Source: Clostridiaceae bacterium
GTDB taxonomy: Bacteria; Bacillota; Clostridia; Oscillospirales; Acutalibacteraceae
DNA: 45,030 bases
Assembly (NCBI GenBank): GCA_016292785.1
Contig: JAEDFL010000012.1
Span: 1-45,030, forward strand
Direction of reading: 5' to 3'
Below the pieces are notes generated by a model. That model had not been told where the DNA came from. It searched no databases and saw nothing but the letters and a program-made list of their open reading frames with translations. Below, piece by piece: positions 33,431 to 41,444 of this stretch (positions are counted from its first letter, which is position 1; each line of letters opens with the position of its first letter). A program made the translations under genes and the position numbers.

Positions 33431-34606
33431 TCAGTTCACACTAACGCTCTGTTTTTCCTTGCAGATTGAACATATCATACGGATAAACACGGTCTTGAAG
33501 CTCAGACGGTCTACATAGTGCGGCGAGGTCAGCTTATATTCGCCGAGCTTCTGCCCGTCAAGCGTAACCTTGACGGTGCCGAGAGTCTGGTTAGATTCCA
33601 CGGGAGCCTCGACTGCGGCGGCAAGGTCTATCTCCTGTTTAAGATCCTTTGCCTTGCCCTTAGGAATAAGAAACTTTGCATTTCCCGATATCTGAGGTGT
33701 GACCGTTCTCTCCTCGCCCATAATTATGTTCACATCTGTTATGAGGGATTTGTCAATCTGAGGCGTTACGGTTTCGTAATTTGCAAATCCCCAGTTAAGC
33801 ATCGCCTTAGCTCCCTCAAATCTGTCCTTACTGTTGTCCGCTCCCATAACAACGGCAATCAGACTTGTGCCGTCTCTCGTTGCCGTGGCGGAGATGCAGC
33901 AGCCTGCCTTTGAGGTTGTACCCGTTTTGAGTCCGGTTGCGCCCTCGTAAAAACGGATAAGCTTGTTTGTATTGACAAGCTCCGTCTTGCCGTCACGCAG
34001 GGAGTCCATCCAGATCTTTGTATATTGGAGAATAAACGTGTGCTTCATCAGCTCCCTTGACATCAGAGCGACATCGTATGCCGTTGTCAGGTGGGTTTCA
34101 GAGGTATCGTCAAGTCCCGTACAGTTGTCGAAATGAGTGTTCTTCATTCCAAGCTCCGCCGCCCGTTCGTTCATCATTGTCACAAAATCCTCGTCGCTTC
34201 CTGCAATATACTCGCCGAGAGAGGTGCAGGCGTCGTTTGCGCTGTAAACCGCCGTCGCTTTCAACAGCTCCTCAACGGTCATTGTTTCGCCCTCCTTGAG
34301 CCAGATCTGAGAGCCGCCCTTTTTCGACGCTTCGGTGCTTGTAGTCACCTCGTCGGTAAGTCGGATAGTGTTGCTGTCAATCGCCTCGGCAATCAGGAGC
34401 ATCGACATAATCTTTGTCACCGACGCAGGATACAGCTTTTCGTTTTCATTCATTTTCATCAGCACCCTGCCTGTCGTCTGATCCATAAGTATGGCCGATT
34501 TTGCCTTGACATCAATCGGCATCATCGACTCGTTCTCCGCCGAAGCAAAAATTCCGAACGAAGCCAAAATAAGGACAAAACACATCACTACGCATAGCTT
34601 TTTCAT
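33431..34606 (-). CDS. D-alanyl-D-alanine carboxypeptidase (S11, DacF-like)
   Basis: From ATG 34606 (GAGGAGG upstream) the product has 391 residues. A signal peptide (MKKLCVVMCFVLILASFGIFASA) precedes the serine-peptidase domain with SxxK in PASVTKIM, SxN in YSANDACT and KTG in GLKTGTTSKAG. The C-terminal region is the PBP5-type beta domain and ends without an obvious amphipathic anchor. It trims the terminal D-Ala of peptidoglycan pentapeptides. Spore formers use such enzymes in both growth and cortex synthesis; which applies here is not visible. Confidence 0.93.
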   Translation of the reverse strand: MKKLCVVMCFVLILASFGIFASAENESMMPIDVKAKSAILMDQTTGRVLMKMNENEKLYPASVTKIMSMLLIAEAIDSNTIRLTDEVTTSTEASKKGGSQIWLKEGETMTVEELLKATAVYSANDACTSLGEYIAGSDEDFVTMMNERAAELGMKNTHFDNCTGLDDTSETHLTTAYDVALMSRELMKHTFILQYTKIWMDSLRDGKTELVNTNKLIRFYEGATGLKTGTTSKAGCCISATATRDGTSLIAVVMGADNSKDRFEGAKAMLNWGFANYETVTPQIDKSLITDVNIIMGEERTVTPQISGNAKFLIPKGKAKDLKQEIDLAAAVEAPVESNQTLGTVKVTLDGQKLGEYKLTSPHYVDRLSFKTVFIRMICSICKEKQSVSVN

Positions 34607-34733
34607 AAAACATACCTCCTCTGTGATTAGCGCATATATAAATATATGAGCCGAAGCGTTTAAATAAAACTTGCACTCACAGGGATTTTGCATTATAATT
34701 GTATCTCAGATACACATACGGAGTTGATATTTT

Positions 34734-36014
34734 TTGAAAATCGCATTTTACACACTCGGCTGCAAGGTCAATCAATACGAATCGCAGGCAATGTCGGAAA
34801 AAATGGCGGCAAACGGCTTTGAAGTCGTTGCACCCGATGAAAACGCCGATATCTATGTTATCAACTCCTGTACCGTAACCGCAGAAAGCGACAGAAAAAC
34901 ACGTCAGGCAGTCAGAAAATTCAAACGCAACCACCCTGAGAGCATAGTCGTTCTCACAGGCTGTATGCCGCAGGCATTTCCGCATGACGCTGAAAAGCTG
35001 GAACAGGCGGACATCGTTCTCGGCAACAGGAACAATTTCAAGCTTCTTGACCTGATAAAGCAATACTTCGGCTGCGGTCAGCGTATAATCGACATTGAAG
35101 AACACAAGACGGGCGACAAATTCACGGGAGGAACAATTTCGGGCTTTGACCGCCGCACCAGGGCAATCGTCAAAATTGAGGACGGCTGTAACCGTTTCTG
35201 CTCTTATTGCGTTATCCCTTATTCAAGGGGCAGAGTCCGTTCAAAGCCGATTTACGAATTGCAGGCGGAGCTTAAACGTCTCAGCGACGCAGGGTACGCC
35301 GAGGTCGTTCTTGTCGGAATAAATCTTTCCGCCTACGGAAGCGATATCGGGCTGAACATCTGCGACGCCGTTGAGCTTGCCGCAGGAATGGATTTTCAGC
35401 GCGTTCGCCTCGGATCTCTTGAACCGGATCACATAACCGACGAGGTTATCGAAAGACTTGCAAAAATCGAAAAATTCTGTCCTCAGTTCCATATCTCGCT
35501 TCAAAGCGGATGCGACAACACTCTCAAGGCTATGAACAGGCACTACACGGCGGAGGAATATTACGAGCTTTGCCGCAAGCTGCGTTCAATCTTCGCCGGT
35601 GCAACGATAACCACCGACATAATGGTAGGCTTCCCGACGGAAAGCGATGAGGATTTTGACGAAAATGTCCGCTTCGCCGAAAAGATCGGATTTGAAAAAG
35701 TTCACGTCTTCCCCTACTCTCCCCGTGAGGGTACAAAGGCGGCAAAAATGCCGCAGATCGAAAAATCGGTCAAGGAGCGGCGCAGTCATATAATGATCGG
35801 AAAGACTGAAGCGATCAGGCAGGATTTCCTGAAAGCTCAGGTCGGCAAAACAGTCGAGGTTCTCTTTGAAACAAGACATTCCGACGGCTTCACCGAGGGT
35901 TACACCAAAAACTACACTCCTGTTAAAATCAAAAAAGACCTCCCCTGCGGCATTATCACCAAGGTCAGGCTCACCGCCACCGATGGCGACTTCTGCATAG
36001 GAGAGGAAATATAA
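34734..36014 (+). CDS. mtaB: tRNA t6A37 methylthiotransferase
   Basis: The 426-residue protein has the MiaB-family order: N-terminal UPF0004 domain with FYTLGCKVNQYES, INSCTVT and LTGCMPQ cysteines, then radical SAM CxxxCxxC as GCNRFCSYCVIP, then a TRAM-like C-terminus. GCKVNQYES and SRGRVRS fit the MtaB/YqeV subgroup rather than MiaB or RimO. The start is a TTG at 34734 with GGAG upstream; no ATG fits. It is the last chromosomal housekeeping gene before the CRISPR array. Confidence 0.92.
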   Translation: MKIAFYTLGCKVNQYESQAMSEKMAANGFEVVAPDENADIYVINSCTVTAESDRKTRQAVRKFKRNHPESIVVLTGCMPQAFPHDAEKLEQADIVLGNRNNFKLLDLIKQYFGCGQRIIDIEEHKTGDKFTGGTISGFDRRTRAIVKIEDGCNRFCSYCVIPYSRGRVRSKPIYELQAELKRLSDAGYAEVVLVGINLSAYGSDIGLNICDAVELAAGMDFQRVRLGSLEPDHITDEVIERLAKIEKFCPQFHISLQSGCDNTLKAMNRHYTAEEYYELCRKLRSIFAGATITTDIMVGFPTESDEDFDENVRFAEKIGFEKVHVFPYSPREGTKAAKMPQIEKSVKERRSHIMIGKTEAIRQDFLKAQVGKTVEVLFETRHSDGFTEGYTKNYTPVKIKKDLPCGIITKVRLTATDGDFCIGEEI

Positions 36015-36020
36015 AAACTA

Positions 36021-36052
36021 ACGCTGTACCGCTCAAAAGAGTTGTACAGCGT
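36021..36052 (+). terminator. Intrinsic terminator of mtaB
   Basis: ACGCTGTAC (36021-36029) pairs with GTACAGCGT (36044-36052), followed by GTTTTTGTG. It also insulates mtaB from the oppositely transcribed CRISPR array. Confidence 0.8.
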
Positions 36053-36081
36053 GTTTTTGTGTTGAAATGCTTAGGCTGGGA

Positions 36082-36546
36082 TAAACGGATTATTAAATAC
36101 TATCCTTCACTATAAGTATGTTAGATCATCTACACTAAGTAGAAATTAAAAGGATTATTAAATTAGAGCCATATGACGGTTACAAGCTCAATCTACACTA
36201 AGTAGAAATTAAACGGATTATTAAATAGTTTGTTTAAAACTACTCATTTGATATCTACACTAAGTAGAAATTAAAAGGATTATTAAATCTTATCTTGGTC
36301 TCAATACCATACTGCTTATCTACACTAAGTAGAAATTAAAAGGATTATTAAATAATGATACTTGAAGTATCAATTCACTTTATCTACACTAAGTAGAAAT
36401 TAAAAGGATTATTAAATTGACTAAAATACTCTTTTAAACCGCTTTATCTACACTAAGTAGAAATTAAAAGGATTATTAAATAAATTGAAATGTCCTTGCG
36501 AAACCGTTCAATCTACACTAAGTAGAAATTAAAAGGATTATTAAAT
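36082..36546 (-). CRISPR. Type V-A CRISPR array: 7 full repeats, 1 truncated repeat, 7 spacers
   Basis: Full 36-nt repeats start at 36128, 36191, 36253, 36318, 36382, 36446 and 36511. In the transcribed (minus) sense they begin ATTTAATAATCCTTTTAA and end with the Cas12a hairpin TCTACTTAGTGTAGA plus T. Spacers are 26-29 nt. The repeat at 36191 has one substitution (CCGTTTA for CCTTTTA), and the same variant is in the truncated end repeat (36082-36098), which keeps only the 5' half and lacks the hairpin. The degenerate end is leader-distal, as expected. Each of the seven spacers is still preceded by an intact processing hairpin. No targets can be named from this window. Confidence 0.98.
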
Positions 36547-36556
36547 CCTTATTTCG

Positions 36557-36622
36557 TTATAAAGCACAATAAAATATACTCTTAAATCTTCTGTTTTGTT
36601 TGCCATCGACAGTTTTCTTCAT
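36557..36622 (-). CDS. Possible 21-residue leader ORF before the array (tentative)
   Basis: An ATG at 36622 is preceded by AAAGGA at a usable distance and opens a 21-residue basic reading frame (starting MKKTVDGK, ending FYCAL) that stops 10 nt before the first repeat. It lies on the predicted pre-crRNA, and its ribosome binding site is the anti-repeat itself. It may be chance; nothing like it is known to me. Confidence 0.2.
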   Translation of the reverse strand: MKKTVDGKQNRRFKSIFYCAL

Positions 36623-36635
36623 TTAATAATCCTTT
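36621..36635 (-). repeat. 15-nt anti-repeat at the 5' end of the CRISPR leader transcript
   Basis: The minus strand reads AAAGGATTATTAAAT, the exact reverse complement of the first 15 nt of each consensus repeat (ATTTAATAATCCTTT). It lies about 9 nt after the predicted leader -10 box, so it would be at or near the very start of the pre-crRNA. Confidence 0.85.
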
Positions 36636-36643
36636 CTGATGTT

Positions 36644-36673
36644 ATTATAATACATTAAGACCGAGGTTTGCAA
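36644..36673 (-). promoter_or_regulatory. Predicted leader promoter of the CRISPR array
   Basis: Minus strand TTGCAA (36673-36668), 18-nt spacer, TATAAT (36649-36644). The -35 box begins 3 nt after the cas2 stop. The leader from here to the first repeat is about 100 nt, AT-rich. Confidence 0.55.
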
Positions 36674-36675
36674 TA

Positions 36676-36954
36676 CTAAACAATAAAAAAGTCACTTTCT
36701 TCATTTTTAGCATATCCATATCTCTTTATCTCACAGTTTCGGTTCAGTTTTATTATCATAACACTGTCTGACTGTGAGAATTTAGACTCATACTTGTTTT
36801 CTATGATTCGGACAATGTTATCAAGAAGTCGATCGCTGTTTGTTATCTGAAATACAGAATATTGCAGTCTGTACCCGTATTTTGACAAATCTTTTGCAAA
36901 TTTCGTTCTCAGTTTATCATCCGAAATATCATAACTGATTATTACCGTACTCCG
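36676..36954 (-). pseudogene. cas2: cas2 remnant without a canonical start codon
   Basis: The frame after the cas4-cas1 stop reads VIISYDISDDKLRTKFAKDL (36945-36886) and continues SKYGYRLQYSVFQIT to a TAG at 36676, a recognisable Cas2 ferredoxin fold with the catalytic-type Asp in YDIS. Between the previous in-frame TGA (36955-36957) and this homology there are only three codons, CGG AGT ACG, none a normal start. The first usable TTG (36888) would delete the first strand and the Asp. An ATG at 36948-region exists only in another frame. So Cas2 is probably not made in full; initiation at a rare ATA is the alternative. Confidence 0.8.
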
Positions 36955-37428
36955 TCACTCCCATCTCCGGACAGGAAAATCAACATCCAATCTTCCTTTC
37001 ATAAAGCTCCGATAAAAGTCCCTTATATACAGAAAAATATCTTCCTTATACTCCATAATCGCTTTAAGAAAAACAGAACTGTATTCTGAGGATTTCTCAT
37101 ATTTCAGACACCATTTTTCGCCAAATATTTCAAAATCCTTTTCTTCGAACTGACCGAGATTGACAGACTTTTTGGTTTGCCTGTCAATTATCACTCTGAA
37201 CGGTTCAGCAATATCGCATACCAACGACTTTCTCATATAAAACTGAGTATGAAGCACTCCGCAGTATTCATCAAATTCTGTCATTGAAAAATACTGCGCA
37301 TACAACTGCCATATATACACGTCATATATGGTTTTTACAAGTTTCTTTCTCTCTGTCAAAGTACCCGTGGTCTTATTGAAAATATCAATTATGCCGATGA
37401 GATTATATTTTTCGCAATAAACATCCAT
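36955..37428 (-). pseudogene. cas4-cas1 deletion fusion: middle of Cas4 joined to C-terminal third of Cas1
   Basis: The 157-codon frame starts with Cas4 sequence (CEKYNLIGIIDIF, LTERKKLVKTIYD, the RecB-type QLYAQYF) up to about residue 48, then continues in frame as the C-terminus of a type V Cas1 (GVLHTQFYMRKSLVCDIAEPFRVIID ... DIFLYIRDFYRSFMKG). Missing are the C-terminal cysteine cluster of Cas4 and the N-terminal two-thirds of Cas1, including its first catalytic glutamate. The junction is near 37280. The Cas1 His (VLH) and acidic residue (AEPF) remain, but no integrase can form. Confidence 0.85.
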
Positions 37429-37619
37429 CGACTGAAGAATTTCTTCGGACGTTGAATATTATTTCATATCCACGGTCTCGTGAGCCATTTTTCGTTAATT
37501 TGCGGTTTTGACTGATAGAGAGTGGTTTCTGTATCATAATAAAGCTGATGAAAATATATAGACACGGGACAGAACACGAAATCGTTGAGCTGTGAAATGG
37601 CTATCGTTTGCTCGCTCAT
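37429..37619 (-). pseudogene. cas4: 5' end of cas4, frameshifted and with an in-frame stop
   Basis: The ATG at 37619 is 3 nt beyond the cas12a stop. The first 44 codons are a Cas4 N-terminus (ISQLNDFVFCPVSIYFHQLY, with the first iron-sulfur cysteine). A frameshift at an A5 tract (37488-37492) then leads to a TGA at 37464. The correct frame resumes as MAHETVDMK, but hits a TAA at 37459-37461 before the codons that join the downstream cas4 segment. Two independent lesions thus separate the Cas4 halves. Confidence 0.85.
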
Positions 37620-37622
37620 ACG

Positions 37623-40600
37623 TCACTTCTGGGCATATTCGAGCCACTCGGAATTTTTGATTGAAATCTTGGTTTTTGTCTCGTCCTCGTCCTCTTTCAT
37701 CCGCTCCGTTGCCCAAAGCACCTTGCGGGCAATATTGTATGCTCCGTTGGCGTCGGCATTCTGCGGAAGGCTGTCGGGCGCCTTATCGCTGAAATAGAAG
37801 GTTCCGTCGGGGCTCTTGACAGGCGATATCAAATAGTCGATATCCGTACCCGTCTTGCTGTTTCTCATTTGCAGAGTCAGCCCCAGAAGATGAATAGCGT
37901 TATTGAAAAATTCCTTTGAATTTTGTTCAACTATCGCTTCCTTAAAATCTCCGCTGCGGTAATCTATTCCGTATTCTTCAAACAGCTTTTTGAAGCCCTC
38001 GGTTATATCAACGGTACGGCTGTCCCACTCGTTGTTCTTTTCGGGATTTTGGAATGTTTCGATCCTTTCTCCGTAAGTGCATACCGTCCAATGATCCCTG
38101 TGATCCGTTACACCCTTAGGGAAGTTTTTATAATTGAAATCAAACTCAAAATAGTTTTCCTCTGCGTTAAAGGAGATCGAATTAAACTTTTTAAAAAATT
38201 CTATCGCTTCCTTTTTTGACCTGCACTTGGGCTTGAGAAGATCGACGAAGCCTGTCACAGGGTCAATCTTGCTTGTGAGCCACGCAGGAGTATAGAAAAT
38301 AATTCCGTTCTGCAGACCGGTTTTGACCTTGGCGTCGTTGGTGAGCTGATACGCCTTGAGTAGACCGCCGACAGCTTCGGGATCACCCGTCTTTGACGCA
38401 AGGAATCTGAGCTTTGAAGTCAGCATATTTTCAAATTTCTGATAAACCTGCTTTTCAACCTTAATCCTGCTGTTCTTAAAGCCTGAATTAAGATACTCCA
38501 TAGCAATCACGGCATTATATCTGACAACCAATTCGCAAATCCTGTGAACTACCTGGCTGATATAACCCTCTTTAAGCTCCTTGATATTATTTACTGTCGT
38601 CCAGTTCTGTCTCGACTTCTGACGTTCCCTCTCCTTATCGTCAAGCTTCTGATGATAATCAACACGGTACTCATTACCGTTATATCTGCTGACAATTTCA
38701 TTAAGCGATTCCTGCAAAACAATTTCGCCCTTACTGTTGATTACGCAGATATAAAGGAGGTTTCTTTCGCCTCGGTCTATGCCGATAACATAGTTTTCCT
38801 CCGATTTCTTCAGCTCGGCACGAACCATATCGTTAAGTCTCGCAAGACCGTCAGCCTTGAAATTGAGCTTGATCGGCACATGGAGGAAAAACTTAGGCTC
38901 GGTGTACCTCTTGTCTTTGATAATATCGTAGCTAAAGGTGCTCGTCTTTTTCTCGGAGGCGGTGTTCTTGTTATCTATCGGGCAATTCGCAGGATGAACG
39001 ATCATTTCTTCTTTGGAAATGCTCGGCTTTCGGTAAAACATCTCTGCGCCGCCATTGAGCTGATAAACAACATCGGCAAGGTTTCTCTCGTCAAACAGCA
39101 TTTTGAAATAAAGCGTGTGCAGATTCGGATTGCCCTTGCTATGCTGTGAAAAGTCCTTGTTGTAAATCCGGAAAAGGTAGAGAGCGCCGGAATTTATCTT
39201 TTCGTTTATATAGTCTTCCGACACATCGGTAAATCCAAGACTGTATCCCTGAATTTTCACATCATTATAGAATTCCCCGATGTCATTGTATTCTTCGGTC
39301 TCTTTAAATCTGAAGCCGTAACCATTCCAATCCGGATGCTTTTCAATGGATTGCTTGTAAAAATCTATTATCTTGTGACAATCCGAAATCCGGAAATCGG
39401 CTCCCTTTTTGAAAGTTCCCTTGCGATAAATTTCCAAAATCTCATCAGACGGAGCGAAATAATCAATATTGGACTTTGCAAAAAACACCTTTGGAAGCAT
39501 CTTGTTCGGACCGGGAAGAAGCTTGTATACCATTTTTTCATATCCCGAGCCTATGCACTCGTCGCACTCAAAAAGCTTACTGTTGCCTTTCAGCATAATT
39601 GCCAGATAATACATTCCGTCTTTGCGCAGGATAACGGTTCGGTAATCCGGCTCTTTGTTTTTATCCCATCCTCCGAGGAGCTGAGGATTGCCGAAATTCA
39701 GCTTGATCTTGTCGGTCGAATAGGGTTTCTTCGTAACATAATTCCTGACTTGATCATACAAGCGGTCTATCCTATGCAGGTTCTCATACAAAGGCATGAA
39801 CGTACCGTAAAAAACATCGTCCTTTTCGGCTTCCTTGCCCGAGCCAAGCAGCGGCATGATAATACCCTCCAGCTCCTTCAACGAGTCAAGGAAATTCTTG
39901 ACCGTTGCGATCGCCTCATCGTTTTTGGCGAAGGATTTCTTTTCCCTGTATTCGTTTTTCAAGAGAGCTTCTGCCTCGGAATATTTTAAGCCAATTTTTC
40001 CGACCACTTTTACCACAGCTTCGGAATAGTATTCCGCCGTGCTTTTTCCTGTCAATCTGTCGATCTCTTTCAAAGAGAAGGACGGAATGGCATTGTATTT
40101 GCGCCTTGCTTCCTCATACTTCTCTGTTATTCCATTGCCCTTTTTCAGATGCGTTTCGTCGTATTCTTCAAACCATTTTTCCTGCACAGTTCCCCAGTAA
40201 TCTGTCAGTTTCTTGGAAATATTTGTAACGGCAGATCCGTTCTTTATATAAATATGTGCACAGTCAAGCTCTCCAACATTTTCAAAAAGCTCTTTGATCT
40301 CCGAAATCGCATATGAAACCGACTTTATCTTTTCGCCGTCATCGGTATCCATATCCTCGGTATACATTTTATACACGGCTCTGAGCATATCATTATCGTC
40401 GACAAACTGCTCGGGAATGAACGATATGCTTTCACGGTCGCTGAGAATTTGCTTGAAGAGAGTTTTCATCTTAGGCAGTTTCATCTTTGAGGACTGAATT
40501 GCCTCGTTTATTCCCTTTACCTTTTCGCCGTCACTCGTTGTATATCCGCCGATAATGTAATTATAATTATCAATACCGGACTGTGAGAGAACGTTTGAAA

Positions 40601-41270
40601 AATAATCAACGCTGAAAATATCCTCAACCCTGCAGCCGTACAAGCCCTCAAAATTCCCGTTCAACTCTTCAAAAATTTCTTCAGGCAAAGCCTCCTTTAC
40701 GGTTGCAAAATTCCGGCAGTTATCCAAAAACTTAGGCAAATTCTCGTTGATGCAACGATAGGAAATTGCTGTTGCTTTAGCTTCGGACGAGTACATATTT
40801 TTCCTGTTCTGATTAAAACCAGTAAAATAAGTCGAAAACAAATCAAACGCAGAAGCGATTTCTTTCTGTTCATCGTTGAGAATCGTCGGCAAAAGTTCCG
40901 TGATAAGCTCCTTTTGAGAAAGACGTGAATACTCATCACCTTTTTTCAGTACATCTGCAATGTCATTCCGCATTTTCTGCTCGGCTTTTTCCATTTTTTT
41001 GAGTCTGTCATCGCTCTTTGTGCGGTCATAATAAAGCTCCGCATAATCACGCACACCGTCAAGGCTGAATCCGGACAGCCTTTTTTCGATATAAGCCTTA
41101 TGGTATTCGTCAATATACTTCTTGACCTCGGTATATTTTTCTGCAAGGCTTTCGTCAGCTTCAAGCATTTTATTCAGCTCGAAGTTCTCCTTAGTTTTAC
41201 CGACAGGCTGAAGCTCAAACCTTAAAGTTTTGCTGATTGGATAAAGGTTGACCATACTTTGAATATTCAT
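37623..41270 (-). CDS. cas12a: CRISPR effector nuclease Cas12a (Cpf1), full length
   Basis: The 1215-residue protein is a complete type V-A effector. The N-terminus LYPISKTLRFELQPVGKT is the OBD start; PGPNKMLPKVFFAKS (about 586-600) is the PAM-interacting/WED region; His797 and Lys805 in FFLHVPIKLNFK mark the pre-crRNA processing site. RuvC residues are Asp832 (GIDRGERN), Glu925 (IAMEYLN, with Tyr where most have Asp) and Asp1173 (NADANGAYN); the bridge-helix Trp890 (NWTTVNNIKELK) and Nuc-domain Arg1136 (LQMRNSKTG) are present. It should process its own crRNA and cut T-rich-PAM DNA. GGGAGA precedes the ATG. No frameshifts or stops, in contrast to the genes behind it. Confidence 0.97.
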   Translation of the reverse strand: MNIQSMVNLYPISKTLRFELQPVGKTKENFELNKMLEADESLAEKYTEVKKYIDEYHKAYIEKRLSGFSLDGVRDYAELYYDRTKSDDRLKKMEKAEQKMRNDIADVLKKGDEYSRLSQKELITELLPTILNDEQKEIASAFDLFSTYFTGFNQNRKNMYSSEAKATAISYRCINENLPKFLDNCRNFATVKEALPEEIFEELNGNFEGLYGCRVEDIFSVDYFSNVLSQSGIDNYNYIIGGYTTSDGEKVKGINEAIQSSKMKLPKMKTLFKQILSDRESISFIPEQFVDDNDMLRAVYKMYTEDMDTDDGEKIKSVSYAISEIKELFENVGELDCAHIYIKNGSAVTNISKKLTDYWGTVQEKWFEEYDETHLKKGNGITEKYEEARRKYNAIPSFSLKEIDRLTGKSTAEYYSEAVVKVVGKIGLKYSEAEALLKNEYREKKSFAKNDEAIATVKNFLDSLKELEGIIMPLLGSGKEAEKDDVFYGTFMPLYENLHRIDRLYDQVRNYVTKKPYSTDKIKLNFGNPQLLGGWDKNKEPDYRTVILRKDGMYYLAIMLKGNSKLFECDECIGSGYEKMVYKLLPGPNKMLPKVFFAKSNIDYFAPSDEILEIYRKGTFKKGADFRISDCHKIIDFYKQSIEKHPDWNGYGFRFKETEEYNDIGEFYNDVKIQGYSLGFTDVSEDYINEKINSGALYLFRIYNKDFSQHSKGNPNLHTLYFKMLFDERNLADVVYQLNGGAEMFYRKPSISKEEMIVHPANCPIDNKNTASEKKTSTFSYDIIKDKRYTEPKFFLHVPIKLNFKADGLARLNDMVRAELKKSEENYVIGIDRGERNLLYICVINSKGEIVLQESLNEIVSRYNGNEYRVDYHQKLDDKERERQKSRQNWTTVNNIKELKEGYISQVVHRICELVVRYNAVIAMEYLNSGFKNSRIKVEKQVYQKFENMLTSKLRFLASKTGDPEAVGGLLKAYQLTNDAKVKTGLQNGIIFYTPAWLTSKIDPVTGFVDLLKPKCRSKKEAIEFFKKFNSISFNAEENYFEFDFNYKNFPKGVTDHRDHWTVCTYGERIETFQNPEKNNEWDSRTVDITEGFKKLFEEYGIDYRSGDFKEAIVEQNSKEFFNNAIHLLGLTLQMRNSKTGTDIDYLISPVKSPDGTFYFSDKAPDSLPQNADANGAYNIARKVLWATERMKEDEDETKTKISIKNSEWLEYAQK

Positions 41271-41322
41271 TTAAACATCTCCCTTGGCTTTATCAGATAG
41301 TGTGATTTTAATTCATATATAA

Positions 41323-41351
41323 ATTATATTATAATAAATATAATATATCAA
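41323..41351 (-). promoter_or_regulatory. Predicted promoter of cas12a
   Basis: Minus strand TTGATA (41351-41346), 17-nt spacer, TATAAT (41328-41323), in a very AT-rich stretch, about 55 nt before the ATG. Confidence 0.55.
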
Positions 41352-41389
41352 TATTTACAGTCCCCAAAAGCGTACTCAGTCCATTATAT

Positions 41390-41425
41390 TTCAAGCCGTA
41401 AGAACTTTCGCTCTCACGGCTTGAA
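41390..41425 (-). terminator. Hairpin after the PHP-protein genes, weak terminator
   Basis: TTCAAGCCGT pairs with ACGGCTTGAA (10 bp, 16-nt loop). On the minus strand it is followed by ATATAATGG rather than a good T-tract, so termination may be partial and transcription might run into cas12a. Confidence 0.5.
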
Positions 41426-41444
41426 GTTTGCTTATTTCAGTTGA

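Noticed and set aside
36099..36510. Self-targeting spacers within this window
   Set aside because: I saw no evident match of a spacer to other parts of the window by eye; a proper search is needed, so no claim is made.
38544..39149. Long plus-strand frames within cas12a
   Set aside because: Antisense shadows; cas12a is continuous with all motifs in the minus strand.
41286..41325. Possible mini-repeat (regulatory crRNA-like sequence) upstream of cas12a, with TAGTGTGAT resembling TAGTGTAGAT
   Set aside because: Only about 9-10 positions match, the Cas12a hairpin cannot form as in the array repeats, and the region is AT-rich, so chance is likely.
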